64,000 nt of DNA from JBFLYH01 sp964630235 (GTDB lineage Bacteria; Oederibacteriota; JAAXVQ01; JAUVAV01), in assembly GCA_964630235.1 (NCBI GenBank), contig CAZVUO010000004.1, forward strand, positions 186,001-250,000. Reading direction: 5' to 3'. The position numbers and the translations under genes are program-made. Below, one piece after another: positions 57,559 through 64,000 of this stretch; within the stretch, counting starts at the first letter, position 1; each line of letters starts with the position of its first letter. A model generated the notes under the pieces. That model made no database searches, was not told where the DNA came from, and worked only from the letters and a program-made list of their open reading frames with translations.

Positions 57559-59028
57559 ATGTCGTTCGAGTCCATCTTGTTATGGGCGGCGGTCCTGCTG
57601 TTCGCGAGCGTGCTCTCGAGCAAGCTTTCGGACAAATTTTCCGTTCCGGTCTTGCTGCTGTTTTTAGCCATCGGCATGCTCGCCGGTTCCGAAGGCCTCG
57701 GGGGAATTCATTTTGACAGCGCGCCGCTGGCGAAATCCATCGGCGTTGTAGCCCTCATTTTCATCATTTTCTCCGGCGGGTTTGATACGGACTGGAAGGA
57801 CACCCGCCCGGTCCTGGGACTCGGCCTGGTCCTTTCCACCCTCGGCGTGCTTCTCACGGCGGTCATCACCGGCCTGTTCGCGGTTTATATCCTTCAATTC
57901 ACTTTTTTACAGGGCATGCTCCTCGGTTCGATCGTCTCCTCGACCGACGCCGCCGCCGTTTTCACCATCCTGCGGTCCAAACGCATCAGCCTGCAAAAGC
58001 CCCTGAAGCCGCTGTTGGAGCTTGAATCCGGCAGCAATGACCCCATGGCGGTCTTCCTGACCGTGGGTATCCTGGGCCTGCTCACCAGCCAGGACTCCAG
58101 CGTGGCAGCGCTGATCCCCCGTTTTTTTCTGGATATGGGCATGGGAGCGCTGATCGGCTACGGCATGTCGAAAGCCATCGTTTTCCTGATCAAGCACCTC
58201 AAGCTGGAATACGAAGGCTTGTATCCGGTCATCATGCTTGCCCTGGTTTTATTCACCTATGTCCTGGCCGTATTTCTAAAAGGCAACGGGTTCCTCGCCG
58301 TGTACCTGGCGGGCCTGATGCTGGGACGGGCGGATTTTCAGAACAAGCGGAACATCGCGAAGTTTCACGACGGAGTGGCCTGGATCTGCCAAATCACCAT
58401 GTTCGTGACCCTGGGACTGCTGGTGTATCCCTCCCATTTGCTGCCGCTCATCGGGTCCGGATTGCTGCTCACGCTGCTGCTGATGGTGGTGGCCCGCCCC
58501 GCCAGCATCTTGCTGTGCACGCTGCCCTTCTCCCTGACCCTGCGAAAGAAAACCATGCTCGCCTGGGTGGGGCTCAGGGGCTCGGTCCCGATCATCCTGG
58601 CGACGTTCCCGTTCACCGCCGGACTGCCGCAGGCGGACATTTATTTCAACATCGTCTTTTTCGTCGTGATCGCCTCGGTTTTCATCCAGGGCACCTCCAT
58701 CCCTTTCGTTTCCAAACTCCTGCGCTTGGAAGTGCCGCTGCCGGCCAAAAGGAACTATCCCATTGAATTCGAGAAAACCGAGGGCATTGACGCCGACCTG
58801 TCGGATATCATCGTCCCCTACAACGCGGAAGCCGTGGGCAAGATGATCCGCGAGTTGCATGTTCCCGAGAAATGCCTTATCATGCTCATATCCCGCAATG
58901 ACAAGTTCATCATCCCGGCCGGTTCCACGGTCCTGCAGGGCGGGGATGTTTTGCTGGTGCTCGCGAACGAATCGGACCGCGCCGCTTTGCAGCAGACCAT
59001 CGCGGCCATGGCCGGTCCGCCGGAATAA
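57559..59028 (+). CDS. CPA1 cation/proton antiporter with RCK_C domain (NhaP2/CvrA-like)
   Basis: The 489-residue inner-membrane protein has about twelve segments in residues 1-385, including GSIVSSTDAAAVFTILRS and LELESGSNDPMAVFL, which contain the paired polar and Asp residues of the ion site in NhaP/NhaA-type antiporters. Residues about 400-485 (SDIIVPYNAEAVGKMIREL onward) form a cytosolic TrkA_C/RCK_C regulatory domain. The combination matches K+/H+ antiporters of the CvrA/NhaP2 group, used in volume and K+ homeostasis; ion choice is inferred. Confidence 0.92.
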   Translation: MSFESILLWAAVLLFASVLSSKLSDKFSVPVLLLFLAIGMLAGSEGLGGIHFDSAPLAKSIGVVALIFIIFSGGFDTDWKDTRPVLGLGLVLSTLGVLLTAVITGLFAVYILQFTFLQGMLLGSIVSSTDAAAVFTILRSKRISLQKPLKPLLELESGSNDPMAVFLTVGILGLLTSQDSSVAALIPRFFLDMGMGALIGYGMSKAIVFLIKHLKLEYEGLYPVIMLALVLFTYVLAVFLKGNGFLAVYLAGLMLGRADFQNKRNIAKFHDGVAWICQITMFVTLGLLVYPSHLLPLIGSGLLLTLLLMVVARPASILLCTLPFSLTLRKKTMLAWVGLRGSVPIILATFPFTAGLPQADIYFNIVFFVVIASVFIQGTSIPFVSKLLRLEVPLPAKRNYPIEFEKTEGIDADLSDIIVPYNAEAVGKMIRELHVPEKCLIMLISRNDKFIIPAGSTVLQGGDVLLVLANESDRAALQQTIAAMAGPPE

Positions 59029-59048
59029 CCATTACCCAGGAGGCGCCC

Positions 59049-59465
59049 ATGAGCGGCAGGAGCATCTTCATCACCGAAAACGACATGCGGCGGTTGCGCG
59101 AACTGATCATCGCGGCCAGGGAATTCGGAAAAGAAGATGAACGGTATTTACGGGAACTCGAAAACGAACTTGACCAGGGAAAAGTGATCAAGCCGCAGGA
59201 AATCCCGCCGGATGTGATCACCATGAATTCCGAGGTTCACTTGCGGGATCTGAACTCCGGGGAGGAAAAGACCTATCGCCTGGTCTTTCCCGACCGCGCG
59301 GATGCCAGCCAGGGCCGGATCTCGGTCCTGGCGCCGGTTGGAACCGCCTTGCTCGGCTACCGCGTGGGGGATGTCATCGAATGGAAGGTGCCGGCCGGGA
59401 TCACAAAACTGAAAGTTGAAAAATTGATCTACCAGCCAGAGGCCGCCGGAGATTACCACCTCTGA
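59049..59465 (+). CDS. rnk: Rnk-like nucleoside diphosphate kinase regulator (GreA C-terminal fold)
   Basis: The 138-residue protein begins MSGRSIFITENDMRRLRELI, with a short N-terminal coiled coil and a C-terminal FKBP-like GreA/GreB domain (VITMNSEVHLRDLNSGEEKT, ISVLAPVGTALLGYRVGDVI). Rnk homologues bind RNA polymerase without cleavage activity. AGGAGG precedes the ATG 20 nt after the antiporter stop, so both are likely cotranscribed. Confidence 0.9.
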   Translation: MSGRSIFITENDMRRLRELIIAAREFGKEDERYLRELENELDQGKVIKPQEIPPDVITMNSEVHLRDLNSGEEKTYRLVFPDRADASQGRISVLAPVGTALLGYRVGDVIEWKVPAGITKLKVEKLIYQPEAAGDYHL

Positions 59466-59505
59466 GCGGTGGAGGCCAAGCCCTGACCGCCGCCTCTTTT
59501 TCTGG
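59466..59505 (+). terminator. Probable terminator after rnk
   Basis: GCGGT...ACCGC or alternatively GAGGC...GCCTC stems are followed by CTCTTTTTC. The two foldings compete and the stem is short. Confidence 0.45.
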
Positions 59506-59513
59506 ATTTTGAC

Positions 59514-59542
59514 TTGTCCGGGCCTTTTTTGATTTATATAAT
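59514..59542 (+). promoter_or_regulatory. Promoter of the cytochrome pair
   Basis: TTGTCC and TATAAT are 17 nt apart, giving a start about 25 nt before the ATG of the di-haem peroxidase. GGGGAGGGG serves as ribosome site. Confidence 0.72.
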
Positions 59543-59574
59543 AATAGGATAGATTATTCAGGGGAGGGGTCCTC

Positions 59575-60576
59575 ATGAAAAAATTAGTCATGCTGGTCGC
59601 TGGCTCGCTGGCTGCCTGCCTGCTGTGTGCACAAGTTCCCGCCTTCGCTGAAAGCGAGTTCCTTGCCCACACTTCCTTGCCCACCATGACGGTCCCAGCG
59701 GACAACCCCCAGACTGATGCCAAGATCCGGCTGGGCAAACAGCTCTACTTCGACAAACGGCTGTCCGCGGACAATACCATCAGTTGCGCCACCTGCCATG
59801 ACCCTAAAATGGCCTGGGCCAACCACAATCCCACGGACACCGGCTTCAAAAGCCAGGTCGGCAACCGCAACTCCGGCACCATCCTGGATTCCGGTTATAT
59901 GAAGTTCCAGTTCTGGGACGGCCGGGCCGGCTCCCTGGAAGAACAGGCCCTGGGACCCATCCACAATCCGATCGAAATGGGCGAGACCCTGGAGAACGTG
60001 GTACGCAAGCTCAACGCCATCCCGGACTATGTCGCCCAATTCCAAAATGTGTTCGGGACAAATGTCAACACCGACGGTATGGCCAAGGCCATCGCCTCTT
60101 TCGAACGGACCGTTGTGAGCGGACCCTCCCCCTATGACCGCTGGCTGGCGGGTGACAAGAACGCCATGAGCCAGGCCGCGGTCCGCGGCCTGGACCTCTT
60201 CAAGGGCAAGGCGCACTGCACGCCCTGCCACAGCGGCCCCACGTTCTCGGACCAGGGCTTCCACAACCTGGGCGTGGGCTTCCAGGACGGCAAGCTCAAG
60301 GACATCGGACGGTTCGAGGTCACCAAGCTCGAAAAGGACAAAGGCGCGTTCAAGACCCCGGGGCTCCGGAACGTCGAACTGACCTTCCCTTACCTGCATG
60401 ACGGCTCGGAGAAGACCCTGGAGGACGTCGTGGAGTTCTACAACCGCGGCGGCGTGCCCAACCCCCATCTCGATCCCTTGATGCTGCCATTGCAGCTGAC
60501 CGCCTCGGAAAAGGCCGACCTGGTCGCGTTTCTCAAGGCGCTGACCGGTACCCAGCCCGTGATCGCCGAACCTTGA
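59575..60576 (+). CDS. Di-haem cytochrome c peroxidase, MauG/CcpA family
   Basis: The 333-residue protein has a signal peptide (MKKLVMLVAGSLAACLLCAQ, cleavage after AFA) and two haem c sites: CATCH (Cys71, Cys74, His75) and CTPCH (Cys215, Cys218, His219). GKQLYFDKRLSADNTISC, NRNSGTILDSGYMKFQFWDG and FKTPGLRNVELTFPYLHDGS are bacterial peroxidase blocks. It reduces hydrogen peroxide in the periplasm or, in MauG-like members, modifies a protein partner. Cytochrome maturation genes lie just downstream on the other strand. Confidence 0.94.
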   Translation: MKKLVMLVAGSLAACLLCAQVPAFAESEFLAHTSLPTMTVPADNPQTDAKIRLGKQLYFDKRLSADNTISCATCHDPKMAWANHNPTDTGFKSQVGNRNSGTILDSGYMKFQFWDGRAGSLEEQALGPIHNPIEMGETLENVVRKLNAIPDYVAQFQNVFGTNVNTDGMAKAIASFERTVVSGPSPYDRWLAGDKNAMSQAAVRGLDLFKGKAHCTPCHSGPTFSDQGFHNLGVGFQDGKLKDIGRFEVTKLEKDKGAFKTPGLRNVELTFPYLHDGSEKTLEDVVEFYNRGGVPNPHLDPLMLPLQLTASEKADLVAFLKALTGTQPVIAEP

Positions 60577-60590
60577 AAGGATGGTGTGCG

Positions 60591-61778
60591 ATGACTAAAC
60601 TGATCGCTCGTCTGGTCCTGACCAGCGCTTCCGTCGCCTCGCTGCTCTGTTTGTGCCTGCCGGCCCAGGCCATCCCGGTGTTCGCGAGGAAGTACGGCTT
60701 CAATTGCACCATGTGCCACTCCAGTTTCCCCCGGCTCAACGACTGGGGACAGCGATACCGCCAGAACGGCTACCAGCTGCCAGGTCGGGAGAGCGAGGAG
60801 AAGACTGTCCTGCAAAGCCCTGCCCCGGTCGCCTTCCGGACCAGCGCCGGCTACAACTACGATTCCGCGTCCAACCTCCGCCATTTCCAGCTCAACGGCC
60901 TGGATGTCCTGTCCGGCGGCCTTTTGGGCGCCAACATCGGGTACTTTATGATCTATGTGCCTGAGATCGGAGCAGCCCCAGGCGTGGCCGGGCAGACCGG
61001 TTCCCTGGAAATGGCCAACGTGATCTTCAGCAATGTGGCCACGTCCTGGCTCAATGTCCGCGTAGGCCGCTTCGAACCGGCCTATGTGGCCTTCAGCGTC
61101 AAGCGGCAGCTCTCCGCCGCCCCGATCGAGGCGTACGAGTACACGGCTGACCAGCAGATCCTTCCCTTCTCCGAGACCCAGGAAGGGATCGAGGTGACAG
61201 GCCACGGAGCGTATGGACTGAGCTATGCCGTGGGCTGGGTCAATGGCTCGGCCGGCGTGCCCACGAGCGATCCCACCAGCGACGTTTATGTCCGTGCGGC
61301 CATGGTCATCGACCCGGGCGAAGGACAGACCGTGGGCCAGCGCATCGGGCTCATCGGCTACCTGGGCAAGGCCCGGCCTAGCGGGCAGCCCGAGGCCGAC
61401 GTGGAACAGGTCAAGCGCGTGGGCGCGGATGTGAGCCTGAACTACGAGCAGCTGAACCTGGCGGTCCAGGCCTTGTACGGCAAGGACGGCAAGACCCTGT
61501 GGGGCTTGCCTGCGGACGAGGAATTCTGGGGCGGGTTCACCGAGCTGACCTATATGCCGTGGACGTCGCTGGCCGCTTTCGCCCGCTTTGACCATGTGTC
61601 CTCACCCCTGGAGGTCAACCGCGACCGCCAGCGCCTGACCGTGGGCGGCCGGCTGTACGCCGTGGACAACCTGGCCCTGCATACCGAATATTCCCGGCTG
61701 CTGGAGCGCAACGCCGGACCGCAGAGCGAGAACGTGACCTCGGACTCCGCCACCATGCGGGTGGACTTCGCTTTCTAA
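60591..61778 (+). CDS. Mono-haem cytochrome c with barrel-like C-terminal domain
   Basis: The 395-residue exported protein starts MTKLIARLVLTSASVASLLC; the ATG at 60591 has AAAGGATGG upstream. After the signal peptide (cleaved near AQA) it has IPVFARKYGFNCTMCHSSFP with one CxxCH (Cys39, Cys42, His43), then about 330 residues of alternating polar/aromatic strands with TYMPWTSLAAFARFDHV and a last residue Phe (MRVDFAF), typical of an outer-membrane beta-barrel. It may move electrons across the outer membrane to or from the neighbouring peroxidase. The family recurs in metal-respiring and candidate-phylum genomes. Confidence 0.82.
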   Translation: MTKLIARLVLTSASVASLLCLCLPAQAIPVFARKYGFNCTMCHSSFPRLNDWGQRYRQNGYQLPGRESEEKTVLQSPAPVAFRTSAGYNYDSASNLRHFQLNGLDVLSGGLLGANIGYFMIYVPEIGAAPGVAGQTGSLEMANVIFSNVATSWLNVRVGRFEPAYVAFSVKRQLSAAPIEAYEYTADQQILPFSETQEGIEVTGHGAYGLSYAVGWVNGSAGVPTSDPTSDVYVRAAMVIDPGEGQTVGQRIGLIGYLGKARPSGQPEADVEQVKRVGADVSLNYEQLNLAVQALYGKDGKTLWGLPADEEFWGGFTELTYMPWTSLAAFARFDHVSSPLEVNRDRQRLTVGGRLYAVDNLALHTEYSRLLERNAGPQSENVTSDSATMRVDFAF

Positions 61779-61797
61779 GACATCGGAAACGCGCAAA

Positions 61798-61833
61798 GAA
61801 AAACCCCGCCCCTTTTGGGGGGCGGGGTTTTTT
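61798..61833. terminator. Bidirectional intrinsic terminator
   Basis: AAAACCCCGCCCC, loop TTTTG and GGGGCGGGGTTTTTT lie between convergent genes. A-tract and T-tract flank the stem, so it can end both the cytochrome transcript (plus) and the ccs transcript (minus). Confidence 0.9.
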
Positions 61834-61853
61834 ATTTCACCCGACCTGCTTCC

Positions 61854-62627
61854 CTACGAGGCGTAGCTGTGCAGCCCTTTGAGGAGGTAGTTCACGCCGA
61901 AATAGGTGAACAGCACGAAAGCGAAGCCCAGCAGGCACAGCCAGGCGAAGCGCCGGTCCGTGAAGCCGCGCGTGCGCCGCAGGTGCAGCGCGATGGCGTA
62001 GAACAGCCAGGTCACCAGGGACCAGGTCTCCTTGGGGTCCCAGGACCAGTACGAGCCCCAGGCGGTCTTCGCCCAGATGGACCCGGTGACGATCCCCAGG
62101 GTGAGGAGCCAGAACCCCAGGGCCATCATCCGGTAATTGAACGCGTCCACCGGAGCCTGGCGGCCGGCCAGGAGCACGATGCCGCCGATGCAGGCCAGCA
62201 AGAACGCGGCGTAGCCGAGCATGACCGTGGTAACGTGCACGATCAGCCAGTTGGACTGCAGGGCCGGGACCAGGGGTTTGATCGAGCGGTCCAAGAGCGA
62301 AGCGCCGGCCAGGGTGAGGGCCGCGGCCAAGCCGACCCAAAAGGCCAGGCGGCCGGCCACAGGACGCGAGGTCCAGACGAAGAACAGGAAGATGCCCACG
62401 CTGGCCCACACCAGGAAGAGCATGGACTCGTATTGGTTGCTCAGGGGCGGCCGGCCCGCGGCCTGCCAGCGAAGGATGATGTGCAGGGTATGCAGCAACC
62501 ACGCCAGGGCCAGCGGCCCGAGCGTGACGGCCAGCCGGCCGGTCTTGGTCAGCACCTTGTCCACCAGCCCGGCGCCGAACGCGAGGAAATACAGCCCGAA
62601 AGTAAGGTTCAAGGTCAGGTCCAGCAT
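61854..62627 (-). CDS. ccsA: System II cytochrome c biogenesis protein CcsA
   Basis: The 257-residue membrane protein has about eight segments and the haem-handling WWD motif WGSYWSWDPKETWSL at 190-204. Flanking His131 (WLIVHVT) and His215 (AIALHLRR) are positioned as haem ligands. With Ccs1 it exports haem and attaches it to CxxCH motifs in the periplasm. It follows ccs1 by two bases and faces the cytochrome pair across a shared terminator. Confidence 0.93.
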   Translation of the reverse strand: MLDLTLNLTFGLYFLAFGAGLVDKVLTKTGRLAVTLGPLALAWLLHTLHIILRWQAAGRPPLSNQYESMLFLVWASVGIFLFFVWTSRPVAGRLAFWVGLAAALTLAGASLLDRSIKPLVPALQSNWLIVHVTTVMLGYAAFLLACIGGIVLLAGRQAPVDAFNYRMMALGFWLLTLGIVTGSIWAKTAWGSYWSWDPKETWSLVTWLFYAIALHLRRTRGFTDRRFAWLCLLGFAFVLFTYFGVNYLLKGLHSYAS

Positions 62628-62629
62628 GG

Positions 62630-63592
62630 TCAGCTCCTTTGCGGTTCCCGCAGGAAGGTCCAGCCCAGGCCAGCGAGCAGCAGCGCGAAGCCGGCGATCA
62701 CCGCGTACTGGCCAGGGTCCCGGGAGACCTGCAGAATAGATATCTTCAGGTTCTCCTGGTCATAGCCTGATTGGTAGAAGGTCCAGCCTTGCCAGGTGCC
62801 CGGCTGGTTGACGCGGAGGGTCCGTTCCGCCAGGACGCGGCCTTGTTCCAGGAACACCAGGTCGCTCTCGAACTGCCGGATGCGGCCAGGCCTGAACTCG
62901 TAGGCCAGCAGCACCTCGCTCTTGGCCTGGGTCTGGTGCACGTCCGGGTACCGGGCGAACAGGAACTGGCGCGCCAAGGTCTTGCCGTCGTCCACCAGCA
63001 CTTCCAGGCAGGGGTTCTCCGGCGCATCGTTGCGCGAGGCCGGCCCGGCCGTGTTCATCACGAAATTGGGATAATACCGGTACGGCGTCACGGTCAGGCC
63101 GAATTCAGGGAACGTCGCGCTTTGCCCCACGGCCACGCTTCTGCTGACCGTTCTCCCGTCGCTGCGGCGCTGGGCGTAGAGCCAATGCTGGTCAGGCTCC
63201 CAATACTGGATCCGGAAGGCTTTGAGCTGGACCTGGAACGGGAGCGGCCTTTCCTGGTCCTGGTCGCTCACATAAGCGGCCTGCTGCTGTCCGATCTCCA
63301 GGGCCATGAACCCGCGCTGGCCGAGCAGGCCATGGAACAGGCCGCTGGCCAGGATCACCAGCACGGCCAGGTGGGTGAGGAAAATGCCAGGCTTGCGCGC
63401 GATGGTCTGCCAGCGTTTGGCCGTGCAGGCCGCCAAATTGAGGGCCAAGAGCCCCAGCGCCGCCTGGAACGGCCAGCTGGCGAACACCGGATATTGCAGC
63501 CACAGCCCGCCGACCACGCTGGCGGCCAGGAGCAGGCTCGCGGAGATGAAGAAAAAGGTGACGGATGAAACGAGATCGACGAGTCTTTTCAT
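62630..63592 (-). CDS. ccs1: System II cytochrome c biogenesis protein Ccs1/ResB
   Basis: The 320-residue protein has membrane segments near 8-30, 40-58, 70-90 and at the C-terminus (AVIAGFALLLAGLGWTFLRE), with a large periplasmic domain between, as in ResB/Ccs1. FPEFGLTVTPYRYYPNFVM and NQPGTWQGWTFYQSGYDQEN fit the family pattern. The ATG at 63592 overlaps the stop of the preceding partial gene, which selects it over an upstream in-frame start. It is the partner of CcsA. Confidence 0.88.
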   Translation of the reverse strand: MKRLVDLVSSVTFFFISASLLLAASVVGGLWLQYPVFASWPFQAALGLLALNLAACTAKRWQTIARKPGIFLTHLAVLVILASGLFHGLLGQRGFMALEIGQQQAAYVSDQDQERPLPFQVQLKAFRIQYWEPDQHWLYAQRRSDGRTVSRSVAVGQSATFPEFGLTVTPYRYYPNFVMNTAGPASRNDAPENPCLEVLVDDGKTLARQFLFARYPDVHQTQAKSEVLLAYEFRPGRIRQFESDLVFLEQGRVLAERTLRVNQPGTWQGWTFYQSGYDQENLKISILQVSRDPGQYAVIAGFALLLAGLGWTFLREPQRS

Positions 63593-64000
63593 ACGCTCCT
63601 CGGGTTCCTCCGCCGCGCGGTCCGCAAGCTGGCCCAGGCCTTTCTCAGCACTAAACCGCCCAGGGCCACGGCCAGGATAAAAAGTCTTTCCATGCTGGTC
63701 GGGTTCAACGACCAGCCATGGCGGAAGTGTCGGTAGGTCCCGGCATATTCGTGGTAGGCATGGAGCGCCAGCCACGTGACCAGCTGCTGGATGGGCCAGT
63801 TGCGGCCAGGCCGGCGTTCGCGGTCAGCGAGTTCCAGTCGCTGGCCCGCCTTCGGCGCCTGCGGATCCTGCCAATCCCACTCCCCCACCAGACGCCGGAC
63901 CTTAGCCAGCACAGTGCGTTTCTGACCGCAGCGAGACGCCAGGCGGTTCAGGGCGTTCTCATACTGCACGTGCCAGTTGCCGTTGTAGCCGGCCGCGTGA
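63589..64000 (-). CDS. Unknown membrane-anchored protein, 5' part missing at window edge
   Basis: The frame is open from the window edge to a stop that overlaps ccs1 (ATGA); 136 codons are visible. A GTG near 63969 could start it, but the frame continues upstream as HAAGYNGNWH, so I treat it as partial. It contains LVTWLALHAYHEYAGTYRHF and a C-terminal membrane segment (LFILAVALGGLVLRKAW). I cannot name it. Coupling to ccs1 and ccsA suggests a cytochrome-related membrane protein. Confidence 0.6.
   Translation of the reverse strand, partial: HAAGYNGNWHVQYENALNRLASRCGQKRTVLAKVRRLVGEWDWQDPQAPKAGQRLELADRERRPGRNWPIQQLVTWLALHAYHEYAGTYRHFRHGWSLNPTSMERLFILAVALGGLVLRKAWASLRTARRRNPRSV

Overview
This window is a GC-rich bacterial chromosome segment from a diderm. 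It carries several lipopolysaccharide heptosyltransferase-family genes, a WaaE-like core glycosyltransferase, a WaaL-like ligase and periplasmic or outer-membrane c-type cytochromes. The phylum cannot be fixed from the sequence alone. The mix (ribosomal superoperon, glycosyltransferase island, thioester alpha-2-macroglobulin, System II cytochrome maturation, very repeat-rich spacers) would suit an uncultivated lineage such as Omnitrophota or another PVC-type group, but this is a guess.

Layout. From 51 kb down to 1, nearly everything is on the minus strand. Positions 1-3440 hold a small type II fatty-acid/polyketide-like cassette: acyl-CoA dehydrogenase, acyl carrier protein and two ketosynthases, the last cut by the window edge. 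Positions 3474-4535 hold tRNA-Gly, tRNA-Tyr and tRNA-Thr. Positions 4565-6762 hold rlmB and cysS. Positions 6893-36215 hold one continuous information-processing block, transcribed rpoB, rpoC, rpsL, rpsG, fusA, tuf, then the S10, spc and alpha operons, ending at rplQ and a strong terminator. The usual nusG-secE-rplKAJL genes are absent next to rpoB. Positions 36465-39664 hold pyruvate formate-lyase and its activase behind a ZTP (pfl-motif) riboswitch with an expression-platform terminator. Positions 40544-51032 hold a lipopolysaccharide/cell-surface glycan operon: a split GT4, GT2, WaaF, GT9, GT39, a polysaccharide deacetylase, an O-antigen-ligase/GT9 fusion and another GT9.

The plus-strand part begins at 51440 with a very large thioester-containing alpha-2-macroglobulin. 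A CPA1 antiporter with an Rnk homologue follows, then a di-haem MauG-type peroxidase with a haem-tagged barrel-like protein. Convergent to these are ccsA and ccs1 (System II cytochrome c maturation), which could supply haem attachment for the neighbouring cytochromes.

The most unusual content is in the spacers. Two families of structured repeats recur through the window. Family 1 has a GC hairpin, a conserved GGCGACATCCC core and a closing stem whose sequence changes between copies while pairing is kept. It fills expanded spacers between ribosomal-protein genes, forms the last codons of a glycosyltransferase gene, and sits in frame inside the alpha-2-macroglobulin gene. Family 2 has a GTAGACCGCA-like core and four arms in the interleaved order b-x-b'-x', as in a pseudoknot. 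Most copies abut gene 3' ends, and two carry an inverted copy of the neighbouring gene's terminal codons. The str-operon leader also contains an intrinsic terminator with an upstream complementary segment, a candidate attenuator.
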